Shown here in pieces: positions 15,094-21,408 of a DNA stretch of 29,510 nucleotides (positions are counted from its first letter, which is position 1; the number at the start of each line of letters is the position of its first letter). Under the pieces are notes generated by a model. The model made no database searches. It was given only the letters and a program-made list of their open reading frames with translations, and was not told the origin of the DNA. The position numbers and the translations under genes were made by a program. Source of the DNA: a virus; IMG/VR virus record IMGVR_UViG_3300033148_002827, positions 1 through 29,510 of that record; one strand, given 5' to 3'.

Positions 15094-15294
15094 TTATTTA
15101 TTTAATTCTTTGTCAATAGAAAACTCTCTTAATTTTTTCATTTCTGTCATACCAATATGAATTTGTCCTTTTGGTAAAAATCTATTTTCAAAAACTCGTA
15201 AACCACCGAATAATTCTCCTATTGTTTTAGGAATATCCGATTTTTTAGTTTTATTATAAAGCCAAATAGCAAATTTATTTAATATTTTTTTCAT
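15094..15294 (-). CDS. Unknown protein, 66 aa
   Basis: I do not recognise this protein. It begins with a basic, aromatic helix (MKKILNKFAIWLYNKTKK) and contains PKTIGELFGGLRVFENRFLP and GQIHIGMTEMKKLREF. No motif or membrane span is clear. It lies 6 bases upstream of the Cys4 gene and downstream of a 62-aa gene in the same operon. Its reading frame and leader match the neighbours, so it is probably real. Confidence 0.55.
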   Translation of the reverse strand: MKKILNKFAIWLYNKTKKSDIPKTIGELFGGLRVFENRFLPKGQIHIGMTEMKKLREFSIDKELNK

Positions 15295-15315
15295 ATAATT
15301 ATTTATTTAATTCTT

Positions 15316-15504
15316 TTAAAATTCAGAAAATTCTCCCTCTACTAAATACAAAACACTATGTATGGCATCTAAAACATTTTTTTGAGGCTCTGATAATTTC
15401 TCATAATTATCCATAAAAATAATATCTTTAATCTTACTATGAGCTGTTCTAAGAATGTCATAGATTTCAGAATTATCTAATTCTCTATGTATTTCGTTTT
15501 CCAT
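15316..15504 (-). CDS. Unknown helical acidic protein, 62 aa
   Basis: The product is mostly predicted helix with acidic character (NEIHRELDNSEIYDILRTAH, DNYEKLSEPQKNVLDAIHSV, LYLVEGEFSEF). Small acidic proteins are common early phage products that bind host enzymes, but nothing here identifies a partner. It begins 2 bases after the stop of the upstream 53-aa gene, with leader TTAAATAAATAATT and no Shine-Dalgarno sequence. Confidence 0.55.
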   Translation of the reverse strand: MENEIHRELDNSEIYDILRTAHSKIKDIIFMDNYEKLSEPQKNVLDAIHSVLYLVEGEFSEF

Positions 15505-15506
15505 AA

Positions 15507-15668
15507 TTATTTATTTAAGTTATTTAAAATATCTTTTATTTTAGGTTTACTAGCATACTTTTTCTTACTTTGTATCCACGCCATTCTCATTATCATCCAA
15601 ACAGAAGCCCAAGAAGCCCAATTTTTGTGTATTTTATATTGATTTATAAATCTTTTTAATCGTGTCAT
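15507..15668 (-). CDS. Small Trp-rich basic protein, 53 aa
   Basis: The frame runs from ATG 15668 to TAA 15507-15509. The product has a basic start (MTRLKRFINQYKIHK), a Trp/Met-rich centre (NWASWASVWMIMRMAW) that could be a helix lying on a membrane, and a basic tail (IQSKKKYASKPKIKDIL). It begins 2 bases after the stop of the SLT lysozyme gene. The function is unknown; membrane contact near the lysozyme is a possibility. Confidence 0.5.
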   Translation of the reverse strand: MTRLKRFINQYKIHKNWASWASVWMIMRMAWIQSKKKYASKPKIKDILNNLNK

Positions 15669-15670
15669 TT

Positions 15671-16180
15671 TTATTTATTATTCCAACAACTCCAACTGCC
15701 CCATTCTGTTTCCGCTGTTCCCCAATGCCCAGTTCCCTCATTTCGTAAAAGCCATTTAGCACAATCAGTATTATCTTTGGCATTAAAGGGGTCTATATTT
15801 CTACCTAACTTTTTTTCACAATATTTCACAGTAGAGGGAATTAATTGAAATAATCCCATTCCAGCAGAACATCCAAACTCTTTATTACATACGTTAGCAT
15901 CCCCACCACTCTCACACATCATAATCCTATCCAATACTGATTTTTCTTTAAAAGCAACTGCGTGGACTTTTCTCTGTTCTTTTAATTTGGTTTCAAGCAT
16001 TTTATAAACTTCAAACTTTTGTTGTTGTTTTATTTCCTCTTGCCTAAAACCAAATTTTAATAATTCGCAAATCCCCATAAAAATTAAAAGGAATACTAAA
16101 AGAAAAATAGCCAAAGCTCCCCAGTGTGTTTTTGGTTTAATCTTTTTTGTTCCCCAATTTTTTATTTTATTATTTTCCAT
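15671..16180 (-). CDS. Membrane-anchored SLT-type lysozyme
   Basis: The 169-residue protein has a basic cytoplasmic start (KNWGTKKIKPKTHW), one transmembrane helix (residues 20-40, GALAIFLLVFLLIFMGICEL), a helical linker, and a C-terminal transglycosylase-like domain from about 82. That domain has the catalytic Glu90 in IMMCESGG, GMGLFQLIPST (107-117) and WGSWSCW at the end, with several cysteines that could form disulfides outside the membrane. It would cut peptidoglycan glycan strands from the outer face of the membrane. It sits in the early region, far from the lysis cassette, so entry-related, exclusion or accessory lysis roles are all possible. Its start overlaps the membrane lipoprotein-like gene by 11 bases. 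Confidence 0.78.
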   Translation of the reverse strand: MENNKIKNWGTKKIKPKTHWGALAIFLLVFLLIFMGICELLKFGFRQEEIKQQQKFEVYKMLETKLKEQRKVHAVAFKEKSVLDRIMMCESGGDANVCNKEFGCSAGMGLFQLIPSTVKYCEKKLGRNIDPFNAKDNTDCAKWLLRNEGTGHWGTAETEWGSWSCWNNK

Positions 16181-16370
16181 TTTTAATAAAAATTAAATCT
16201 AATAATTTAATATAAAATAAAACACCTAAAAACATTCCTAAAATATAAGTAAAACTACCAATATTACTTTGTCCAGTTATACATCCAGAAAGAAAAAGAC
16301 CTGTTAATAATAAATATCTAATTCTGTTTTTTTTCATTATTATTTTTATTTTATTGTTTTCGGTTTCCAT
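16170..16370 (-). CDS. Lipoprotein-like small membrane protein
   Basis: From ATG 16370 the product has 66 residues. It contains a basic stretch, then a hydrophobic segment with a lipobox (RYLLLTGLFLSGCITGQS), then a second hydrophobic helix (FTYILGMFLGVLFYIKLL). A start 11 codons further upstream (16403) exists but would overlap the tiny gene before it; a start at MKKNRIRYLL (16337) would give a classic lipoprotein signal. If lipidated at the Cys, the rest would be a single-span anchor. It overlaps and precedes the membrane-anchored lysozyme, so the two may act together at the envelope. Assignment as lipoprotein is from the motif only. Confidence 0.55.
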   Translation of the reverse strand: METENNKIKIIMKKNRIRYLLLTGLFLSGCITGQSNIGSFTYILGMFLGVLFYIKLLDLIFIKNGK

Positions 16371-16381
16371 ATAATTATACT

Positions 16382-16453
16382 TTAAATTAATATAATCATA
16401 CAAAATGCAATAACTAATAATATAATAAATCCAATTTGTTCTGCTTTACTCAT
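16382..16453 (-). CDS. Possible 23-aa membrane peptide
   Basis: A very short frame, ATG 16453 to TAA 16382-16384, encodes a peptide that is nearly all hydrophobic after six residues (GFIILLVIAFCMIILI). It fills the gap between two genes with normal spacing. Single-helix peptides of this size occur in phages, but a random AT-rich frame also gives hydrophobic residues. Confidence 0.3.
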   Translation of the reverse strand: MSKAEQIGFIILLVIAFCMIILI

Positions 16454-16462
16454 TTGTTTTAG

Positions 16463-16654
16463 TTAATTTTTTAATTTTTTTAAATATCTTTGATATGCAT
16501 TTTCAATTTCTTCACAAAAAGGTTCTTCTTCCCAACTACATCCCATTAAAACACGCCAATTATTAGCACCGCGCCGTTCATAAGTAGAAAAATCATCTTT
16601 ATTCGTTTCTACTATAATAGATTTTACTTCGTGTATATTTAATACTTCTATCAT
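16463..16654 (-). CDS. Unknown acidic protein, 63 aa
   Basis: I do not recognise this protein. It reads as a small alpha/beta domain (MIEVLNIHEVKSIIVETNKD, NNWRVLMGCSWEEEPFCEEI, then a helix ENAYQRYLKKL). Two Cys residues are present but not in a zinc spacing. It overlaps the end of the HNH gene by 4 bases, so it is coupled to it. It may help the nuclease or be an unrelated early protein. Confidence 0.55.
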   Translation of the reverse strand: MIEVLNIHEVKSIIVETNKDDFSTYERRGANNWRVLMGCSWEEEPFCEEIENAYQRYLKKLKN

Positions 16655-17121
16655 AATGTTTTAGTTAATAATAATTTTATATTTTCTAAATCTTGTATTG
16701 AATATTTTGTAATGGTGTTTGCCTTTTCTACTAATTTATTATACCACTTTTCTCCTCTTTTGTCTTTAAGTTTTTGGATTAAAATTGAAGCTGTTAATGT
16801 ATCCATATGGACTTTGAACCGATGACAACCCTTACATAAACAAGCACCATTTCCCAAATCCCACCGTGTTGATAAACTATTTCTGCTTTTAATATGGTGA
16901 GCATCAAAACTTTTTATATCTCCTTTCCTGCCACATAATTCACATTTGCATTTTTCCCTTACTTTTAAAGACCATAATATATCCAATTCTTTTTTAATAA
17001 TTTTTCTGGCCTTGTTGGCCGGGACTTTTTTGCCTGCTCTAAATACAACTTTCGGATATAATGTCCCGGCCTTTAATTTCGCCAAATTCTTTTTCCTTTG
17101 GTTTTCGGCCGACTTAATCAT
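16651..17121 (-). CDS. HNH nuclease, NinG-like
   Basis: From the chosen start the protein has 156 residues. A basic N-terminal arm (IKSAENQRKKNLAKLKAG, ANKARKIIKKELDILW) precedes a zinc-bound HNH fold: CELCGRKG, the catalytic HH pair in FDAHHIKSRN, then GNGACLCKGCHRF. The arm plus HNH arrangement resembles the lambda NinG family, which acts in recombination, and other phage HNH proteins. I chose ATG 17121 because AAAGGAG lies 4 bases upstream, one of the few Shine-Dalgarno sequences in the window; ATGs at 17145 and 17169 lack one. It overlaps the upstream zinc-protein gene by 8 bases. It lies downstream of the annealing and nuclease genes, which fits a recombination role. Confidence 0.75.
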   Translation of the reverse strand: MIKSAENQRKKNLAKLKAGTLYPKVVFRAGKKVPANKARKIIKKELDILWSLKVREKCKCELCGRKGDIKSFDAHHIKSRNSLSTRWDLGNGACLCKGCHRFKVHMDTLTASILIQKLKDKRGEKWYNKLVEKANTITKYSIQDLENIKLLLTKTL

Positions 17122-17272
17122 TGATCTCCTTTGCCACGCTATCATTTTTTTGTAATCTGTTTTTATCATTAATATTTTTTACATACTCTTTTCTATCGCA
17201 TAGAGAACAAATGTCGCCTAACCATTTTTCCTCTAATTTAGTTAAAGTTTGTTTGCACTTTCTACATCGCAT
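17114..17272 (-). CDS. Cys4 zinc protein, 52 aa
   Basis: The frame runs from ATG 17272 to TAA 17114-17116. It begins MRCRKCKQTLTKLEEKWLGD and has the second pair in ICSLCDRKEY, giving CxxC-(15)-CxxC. The C-terminal half is Lys/Asn-rich and its DNA carries the Shine-Dalgarno sequence and start of the HNH gene. The tight zinc knuckle resembles small phage proteins that bind DNA or RNA polymerase. Its role is unknown. Confidence 0.65.
   Translation of the reverse strand: MRCRKCKQTLTKLEEKWLGDICSLCDRKEYVKNINDKNRLQKNDSVAKEIND
17126..17132 (-). promoter_or_regulatory. Shine-Dalgarno sequence fixing the HNH start
   Basis: AAAGGAG lies 4 bases before ATG 17121. It is conspicuous because almost no other gene in the window has such a site. 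It favours 17121 over the two upstream ATGs as the HNH gene start. Confidence 0.7.
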
Positions 17273-17282
17273 AAGATTTTAT

Positions 17283-17654
17283 TTAATCCAATTTTTCTTT
17301 AGCCCAAGCAATAATCTTTTCCATTTGCTTTTTGTAAAAATCATCAAATTCTATTCCATTAGATTTATATTTCTGTTCCCATAAAACATATAAAACACCT
17401 CTTAACCTCTTACTTGGCGTCTTATCTGTTTTAAACTCAGGCGTCAATTCAGGTATATCAACTAAATCTGCTTGCTCTAATTGATTTTCTTTGAATATAA
17501 ACCAACCTAATTTACGATTTAATTTAACCATTGCTAATGCTTGATCCTCTGTTAGTTCTTGTGTCCCTACGGACATTTTATAAGTTCCGTCGGCCCGGCT
17601 CGCAATACCCTCTATTGTTGCCGGTAATTGTAATAATTCTTTTTGTTTTGTCAT
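17283..17654 (-). CDS. Phage recombination-cluster protein, 123 aa
   Basis: The protein has a beta-rich first half (LLQLPATIEGIASRADGTYK, MSVGTQELTEDQALAMVKLN, GWFIFKENQ) and a helical end (TPSKRLRGVLYVLWEQKYK, FDDFYKKQMEKIIAWAKEKL). Proteins with the pattern P-S-x-R-L-R-x-V-L-Y-V-L-W followed by this end are common in phages near single-strand annealing and nuclease genes, but I know no experimentally proven function. It lies a few genes downstream of the Rad52-like protein in the same direction, which supports a link to replication or recombination. Confidence 0.65.
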   Translation of the reverse strand: MTKQKELLQLPATIEGIASRADGTYKMSVGTQELTEDQALAMVKLNRKLGWFIFKENQLEQADLVDIPELTPEFKTDKTPSKRLRGVLYVLWEQKYKSNGIEFDDFYKKQMEKIIAWAKEKLD

Positions 17655-17658
17655 AATT

Positions 17659-17805
17659 TTATTTTTTATAACTATTTTCTAAATTCATTGCCCAACCAAA
17701 CAATAAAACCCCAATAGCAATTTTCCAACTCACACTCCACAATAATATCATCGCTATAATAAATATTATTGATTGTAAGATTTTTATTTTTGTTTTTAAT
17801 CTCAT
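17659..17805 (-). CDS. Small two-helix membrane protein, 48 aa
   Basis: The frame runs from ATG 17805 to TAA 17659-17661. The product has a basic start (MRLKTKIKIL) and two close hydrophobic segments (SIIFIIAMILLW and IAIGVLLFGWAM), ending in a short charged tail. It is likely a hairpin of two membrane helices. It is separated from the next gene by only 4 bases. Possible roles include host exclusion or membrane tethering of replication, but nothing in the sequence decides. Confidence 0.6.
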   Translation of the reverse strand: MRLKTKIKILQSIIFIIAMILLWSVSWKIAIGVLLFGWAMNLENSYKK

Positions 17806-17816
17806 AATTATTTTTA

Positions 17817-18206
17817 TTACTTATAAATCATTGCCTTTTGTACTAACTCGTCGGTTGGTTTTTCTTTTTTTATCTTATAACCTAACCTATTTTTCCATAA
17901 ACTCTCGCCACGGCCGTCTTTTTTTCTGAACTCTGCCACGCGTGGATCTGTCGGCAACCATAACCCGTCTTTATTTTGAATGTCGGCCCTGATCCTTTTA
18001 ATGTGGTCCTCTCGTTGAAGCCAGTGTAAATCCTCTAATGCTATATAATATTTCGTTTTTTCTGATCTATGTATTTTAATATCTTGTCCTGTATTCTCGT
18101 TATATGGTGGGAAGTGTTGCCAAACTTTAATCGTTAAATCAATATCATCATTTCTTGTGTCGGGATAATTTTCTAAAATATATAATACTTGTTTTCTCAA
18201 TGTCAT
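17817..18206 (-). CDS. Conserved phage protein, HTH-like, 129 aa
   Basis: The protein opens with a helix (TLRKQVLYILENYPDTRNDD) and contains DLTIKVWQHF, LEDLHWLQREDHIKRIRADI and the phrase NKDGLWLPTDPRVAEFRKKD. This combination (helical start, then IKRIRA-x-IQN-x-x-G-x-x-PT) recurs in phage early regions and suggests a DNA-binding domain, but I know no assigned function. It follows the SSB-like gene by 9 bases in the replication and recombination operon. Confidence 0.6.
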   Translation of the reverse strand: MTLRKQVLYILENYPDTRNDDIDLTIKVWQHFPPYNENTGQDIKIHRSEKTKYYIALEDLHWLQREDHIKRIRADIQNKDGLWLPTDPRVAEFRKKDGRGESLWKNRLGYKIKKEKPTDELVQKAMIYK

Positions 18207-18215
18207 ATAATTTAA

Positions 18216-18503
18216 TTAAAAGGGTATTTCCTCAACATTAACTTCGTCCTCTGTCTTTTCTTGCTCTACTGGTTTGCTCTCTTGATTTTTTTTGTAATTT
18301 GGATCTTGTAATAAAACATTGTAATAAGGTATGTTCGGATTTCCACCCTCTTTGTATCCTTTGCACTTAAATAGCGTCAATTTATATTCTTGGCCACCTA
18401 ACATTACTTGTCCTGAAAAATACTCATTCCCTTTTTTTGATATATGTTTCCAGAATAAACCTATCTCAAATGGATCTTTTTCGTATGTTTTTTTATTTTC
18501 CAT
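18216..18503 (-). CDS. Possible ssDNA-binding protein with SSB-type acidic tip
   Basis: The 95-residue protein has a short beta-rich domain (DPFEIGLFWKHISKKGNEYF, SGQVMLGGQEYKLTLFKCKG, NIPYYNVLL) that resembles DUF736-like small OB-type domains. A flexible Lys/Glu linker follows, and the last residues are EDEVNVEEIPF. Bacterial single-stranded DNA-binding proteins end in a D/E-rich tip followed by IPF, which recruits replication and repair enzymes. Its place between the PD-(D/E)XK nuclease and early genes, 1 base after the nuclease stop, fits an SSB-like job. The fold call is weak; the tip is plainly visible. Confidence 0.6.
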   Translation of the reverse strand: MENKKTYEKDPFEIGLFWKHISKKGNEYFSGQVMLGGQEYKLTLFKCKGYKEGGNPNIPYYNVLLQDPNYKKNQESKPVEQEKTEDEVNVEEIPF

Positions 18504-18504
18504 T

Positions 18505-19248
18505 TTATTTCTTTAATTTTTTTAATTCTTTTAATTCGTCCTCCCGGCGCTTAATGTCAAGCGCTCCCAAAAAGGCCTTGCGATCTTTTAGATATTCTTT
18601 TTTAGTAATAGTGTGAACCTCAAACTCGCCATCCTCTTTCCCAAATCTGATAATCATTCCGTAATCAATTTTCTCTCCCATTTCCTCAACAGCATTCCAG
18701 TATGCGGCCAATTGATAATAATGATCATTATAAATCCCCTTACTGCTCTTAAAATCTATTATCACTTTGTCTTTGCCTATCTTTGCAATCGCGTCAAGCG
18801 TCCCGCAATACTTATATTTCTTTGAATAAATCAATCTCTCGCTATCTGTAAATTTTGCCTTATGTTCTTTTTGCCATTTCAAAAATGCTGTTATCCCGTT
18901 AACAATATTCTCATCGTCTGGTAGTTCCGGCTTTTCTCCCTTGATCCAATACTCAATCCACTCGTGAATTGCTGTCCCAATATCTCGGGCCTTTTTTGAT
19001 ATACTACGATATTCTCTTTTAGCCTGTAAAATTGTTTCCTCTCCAACAACAAATCCGTCATCAACTTTTTCAATCAAATACTCTGCCATACATTTTACTG
19101 CCCAACCCATTAACTGCGGACTTTTATCTATAATCCCTGTGACTCCTGTTACACTATATTTTACTTTCTTTCCATTTACAAAATACTTATGTTTCTCTGG
19201 ATCAAATTCTAATATAATTTTTTTGTTATAAAGTTCTATTTTTCTCAT
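18505..19248 (-). CDS. PD-(D/E)XK nuclease, RecB/phage exonuclease type
   Basis: The 247-residue protein shows the motif order of the RecB-like branch: His95 in GTAIHEWIEYW, Asp152 in KYCGTLDAIA, the catalytic DxK pair Asp165-Lys167 in VIIDFKSSKG, and Gln179/Tyr183 in YYQLAAYWNA. The C-terminus is Lys-rich (DIKRREDELKELKKLKK). Such nucleases resect double-strand ends so that an annealing protein can load. It lies directly downstream of the Rad52-like gene, forming a two-component recombinase like lambda Exo/Beta or RecE/RecT. It probably acts in genome end processing, recombination or concatemer formation. Confidence 0.88.
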   Translation of the reverse strand: MRKIELYNKKIILEFDPEKHKYFVNGKKVKYSVTGVTGIIDKSPQLMGWAVKCMAEYLIEKVDDGFVVGEETILQAKREYRSISKKARDIGTAIHEWIEYWIKGEKPELPDDENIVNGITAFLKWQKEHKAKFTDSERLIYSKKYKYCGTLDAIAKIGKDKVIIDFKSSKGIYNDHYYQLAAYWNAVEEMGEKIDYGMIIRFGKEDGEFEVHTITKKEYLKDRKAFLGALDIKRREDELKELKKLKK

Positions 19249-19294
19249 AATCTATTTTTTAGAGGCAGTTTTTTGACATACCCGGGTCTATAAA

Positions 19295-20047
19295 TTATTT
19301 AACTTCTTTGTTTAGTAAAGCCATAATCAATACTCCGGCGTGTTTTTCTGTAATCTTATCTAAACTACCTCTTAATATTATTCCTGTCCTCTTTGCTAAA
19401 TCGGCGCGTTTCTGTGTATCTGTTTTTCCTTTTAACATTCCTTTTAATTCCTCAACTTTATTATTTGGCTCTGGCTCTTTGGTTTCTTTTACAACTTCGC
19501 CTTCAATAACTCCTTCATTCGTCGGTGGAATAAATGCCTTATCTGCTTTTTGAATATCTTTGAACTCGTTGCCTGCATATACATCACTTGCTATTCCTAA
19601 TTCGCTTGCGCATTTTTTAAGTGCATCAGTTGAGGCCGCTTTTAAATCGTTGCCATAATCTAATGCTTCTTTTGTATCTCTTTTAAATTTCATATCGGCC
19701 CGGCCAAATTGCTCTTTAACAATAATCGGTTTATTCTGTTTATCTTTGATTGTCAATCTACCTAATACCCAAACTAATTTACCCTCTTGTCCGTGTTCTT
19801 TAATCTCAAAATCCCAACGCCAGCCAAAACAATAATTCAAAACCTTTTTTACATATGCTCCTGTTACATAATTCCATTTGCCACCACCTTTTGCCGGCCT
19901 TTGATAAATATGGTTTGCCGGTGTCTTTTGAAGTATAAATAATAACTGATCTTGATTAAGTGGTGCAGGCACTTTTGTTTGAACTCTTACTATTGCCGTT
20001 GTCTTTTTCTTTGTTATTACCTTTTTTTTATTTGTTTTCTTTTTCAT
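19295..20047 (-). CDS. Single-strand annealing protein, Rad52-like
   Basis: The 250-residue protein has a basic start, then a core from about residue 30 to 165 that matches Rad52/Sak-type annealing proteins: YQRPAKGGGKWNYVTGAYVK, LNYCFGWRWDFEI, WVLGRLTI and the signature GNDLKAASTDALKKCASELG followed by IASDVY. An acidic linker (EGEVVKETKEPEPN) and a short helical C-terminal domain follow. It would coat resected single strands and anneal them to homologous DNA. The partner nuclease is the next gene. The start is preceded by AGAGGT, a rare weak Shine-Dalgarno sequence, and by a long imperfect hairpin in the leader that may control translation. Confidence 0.88.
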   Translation of the reverse strand: MKKKTNKKKVITKKKTTAIVRVQTKVPAPLNQDQLLFILQKTPANHIYQRPAKGGGKWNYVTGAYVKKVLNYCFGWRWDFEIKEHGQEGKLVWVLGRLTIKDKQNKPIIVKEQFGRADMKFKRDTKEALDYGNDLKAASTDALKKCASELGIASDVYAGNEFKDIQKADKAFIPPTNEGVIEGEVVKETKEPEPNNKVEELKGMLKGKTDTQKRADLAKRTGIILRGSLDKITEKHAGVLIMALLNKEVK

Positions 20048-20060
20048 TTTTTACCTCTAT

Positions 20061-20135
20061 CTTGTGAGAGGACAATATGGGACGTCCACAAATGGAGAAA
20101 ATAACAAAATCCCATTTATATTATCCTCTCGCAAG
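20061..20135 (-). promoter_or_regulatory. Long inverted repeat in the annealing-gene leader
   Basis: The arms cttgtgagaggacaatatgg (20061-20080, continuing ga) and tcccatttatattatcctct (20110-20129, continuing cgcaag) are complementary over some 20 pairs, with one G-U or mismatch at two places and a four-base insertion in the second arm. The loop holds the palindrome ggacgtcc (20080-20087). It ends 14 bases before the ATG of the Rad52-like gene and abuts the AGAGGT ribosome site. Autoregulation or an mRNA stability element are plausible. Confidence 0.55.
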
Positions 20136-20167
20136 AGTTATTTTCTTATTAAATCCGACCTTTTATT

Positions 20168-20452
20168 TTAACGATTTTCTTTTGACCATTCTCTTGCCCT
20201 TGCTATTGCTGTTTTCTTTTTAGCAAAACCTACTCTTTTAACAATTTTCCATTGTTTCTTTGTTTTGATATACCTGTAAATCCCTGCCACGTATCTTGGA
20301 CTTCCCTTATGGTTTATCTTTTTACAAGTATAGAAGTATCTATCTTTATTTTCGTTTTCAAAATACCTATAACTTGGGCTACTGAACATTTGGCCAAATA
20401 CTCTGTTGATTACATCTAATGCGTTTTTATGTGCTTGTTCATCAATAGTCAT
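20168..20452 (-). CDS. Unknown basic protein, 94 aa
   Basis: I do not recognise this protein. It has a helical start (TIDEQAHKNALDVINRVFGQ), then a beta-rich region with aromatic residues (YRYFENENKDRYFYTCKK, YVAGIYRYIKTKKQWKIV) and a basic C-terminal helix (KKKTAIARAREWSKEN). The middle resembles a small AP2- or Arc-like DNA-binding beta sheet, but this is only an impression. It is the first full gene downstream of the DnaA-box promoter at 20545-20573, so it leads the recombination operon. A regulatory or DNA-binding role would fit that place. Confidence 0.6.
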   Translation of the reverse strand: MTIDEQAHKNALDVINRVFGQMFSSPSYRYFENENKDRYFYTCKKINHKGSPRYVAGIYRYIKTKKQWKIVKRVGFAKKKTAIARAREWSKENR

Positions 20453-20465
20453 ATTTTTTAATTGA

Positions 20466-20537
20466 TTAAAAATAAAAAACCAAACCGACCAACTGCTTGG
20501 CTTGATTGTTGACTAAATTGTGTCTTGCTATTTTCAT
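20466..20537 (-). CDS. Possible leader peptide, 23 aa
   Basis: A 24-codon frame (MKIARHNLVNNQAKQLVGLV to FYF, stop TAA 20466-20468) starts within one or two bases of the predicted transcription start of the promoter upstream, so the mRNA would be leaderless. The same bases form CCAAGCAGTTGG and CAAGCC/GGTTTG stems followed by TTTTTT. It may be a chance frame over an attenuator rather than a gene. Confidence 0.25.
   Translation of the reverse strand: MKIARHNLVNNQAKQLVGLVFYF
20473..20508 (-). terminator. Weak terminator or attenuator in the operon leader
   Basis: The minus strand reads CAAGCC, a twelve-base segment with an inner CCAA/TTGG option, then GGTTTG followed directly by GTTTTTTATTTTT. 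The stem is short (six pairs, one G-U). It lies about 30-65 bases after the predicted start of transcription, before the 94-aa gene, so it could trim the transcript to a short RNA or act as an attenuator. Confidence 0.35.
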
Positions 20538-20544
20538 TGCTTTA

Positions 20545-20573
20545 ATTATACTTTATTTTTAATGACTTGGCAA
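20545..20573 (-). promoter_or_regulatory. Sigma-70 promoter of the recombination operon
   Basis: The minus strand has TTGCCA (20573-20568), a 17-base spacer and a perfect TATAAT (20550-20545). Transcription should start near 20538. The 17-bp extended DnaA box ends a few bases upstream of the -35 box, placing its core at about -53 to -45, a position typical of an activator site. It would drive the 94-aa gene, the annealing protein, the nuclease and the small early genes. Confidence 0.8.
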
Positions 20574-20577
20574 TGCG

Positions 20578-20594
20578 TAACCTGTGGATAACTT
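20578..20594 (-). promoter_or_regulatory. Extended DnaA box, copy 1
   Basis: The minus strand reads AAGTTATCCACAGGTTA. The core TTATCCACA is a perfect strong DnaA box, and the flanking bases are shared with two other copies. It lies just upstream of the promoter at 20545-20573. Confidence 0.85.
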
Positions 20595-20595
20595 T

Positions 20596-20781
20596 TTACT
20601 CAAAAACATTCTCAAAAATCTTTCTTTCTCCCGTATCCATATTGTCTTTCCATTCCTGATATTTTCTATCGTGTTCGTCTTGCTCTTGTGATTTATTTAT
20701 CATCTCCTCGTATTCAGGTTTTGATTTAATAATTCCTTTCTCTCTCAATGTTTTATATAAATTGAATACTGCTTTTTCCAT
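20596..20781 (-). CDS. Unknown charged protein, 61 aa
   Basis: The protein is short, charged and predicted helical (MEKAVFNLYKTLREKGIIKS, EYEEMINKSQEQDEHDRKYQ, then EWKDNMDTGERKIFENVFE). No motif is visible. It starts 2 bases after the stop of the 198-aa gene and ends just 2 bases from the DnaA-box element, so its end marks the boundary of that operon. The function is unknown. Confidence 0.55.
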   Translation of the reverse strand: MEKAVFNLYKTLREKGIIKSKPEYEEMINKSQEQDEHDRKYQEWKDNMDTGERKIFENVFE

Positions 20782-20783
20782 TT

Positions 20784-21380
20784 CTAATTCGTTGTCCCGG
20801 CTACGATCTGTTTTTCAATGACCTTTACTCCCTTAATTTTTACTCCTCTTAATGCGTCTGCCTTTATCTTTACTATATTTGGCGCAAGATATTTTCTTGT
20901 TAATTTTGTTTCGTCCTCAATTACAACCTCTCTAATCGTTCTAAATTGTATTGATCCTGATTTAGCCTCAACTTTATTTTTTGGTACTATTGTGTCAATT
21001 TTTTCAATGGCTAACTCCGGTTTCATTTTTCCACTCTCAACTTTTTTCTCAATTTTTTCCATTTTCTTTTCTGCTTTGATCCGTTCGGCGTTGTTAAACA
21101 TAACCATTTTCATTTTGACTGTCTTTTCTGCATCAGACCATTGATTTTCTAATGGAGTGAATAATGACCTCGCATTTCTTAATGCCTCGTTTAATGGTTT
21201 TGTGATACTCTCTTTTTTCTTGGCAATCATTTTGCCGACTATCTTAATCTTACTTAAAATATCTGTCGCATTTACCATATCGTCCGGGACTTTAATTTCT
21301 AATGAACCGGCAATTACCTCTGCTTTTGAAACTTGACTTTTTATTAACTCTAATTCTTTTGTTAAATTTTCTTTTTTCAT
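20784..21380 (-). CDS. Coiled-coil protein of phage recombination clusters, 198 aa
   Basis: The protein opens with LTKELELIKSQVSKAEVIAG, has a helical core (DILSKIKIVGKMIAKKKESI, TKPLNEALRNARSLFTPLEN, QWSDAEKTVKMKMVMFNNAE), then a long Lys/Glu coiled coil to about residue 125 and a beta-type end (IQFRTIREVVIEDETKLTRK, KIKADALRGVKIKGVKVIEK). The K-K-x-x-I-T-K-P-L-N-x-A motif is shared by proteins found beside annealing proteins in many phages, similar in plan to DUF1351. Its mechanism is not known; it may serve the recombinase as a scaffold. It lies upstream of the annealing gene in the same direction. Confidence 0.65.
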   Translation of the reverse strand: MKKENLTKELELIKSQVSKAEVIAGSLEIKVPDDMVNATDILSKIKIVGKMIAKKKESITKPLNEALRNARSLFTPLENQWSDAEKTVKMKMVMFNNAERIKAEKKMEKIEKKVESGKMKPELAIEKIDTIVPKNKVEAKSGSIQFRTIREVVIEDETKLTRKYLAPNIVKIKADALRGVKIKGVKVIEKQIVAGTTN

Positions 21381-21408
21381 AATAATAAGTTAATACAAGT
21401 TAATTAGT

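Noticed and set aside
17122-17169. Two further upstream ATG starts for the NinG-like HNH gene
   Set aside because: Only the ATG at 17121 is preceded by a clear Shine-Dalgarno sequence; the earlier ones overlap the zinc-protein gene more deeply.
19277-19284. acccgggt palindrome in the gap between the annealing and nuclease genes
   Set aside because: An isolated 8-bp palindrome in a 46-base gap with no repeat or promoter nearby; probably chance.
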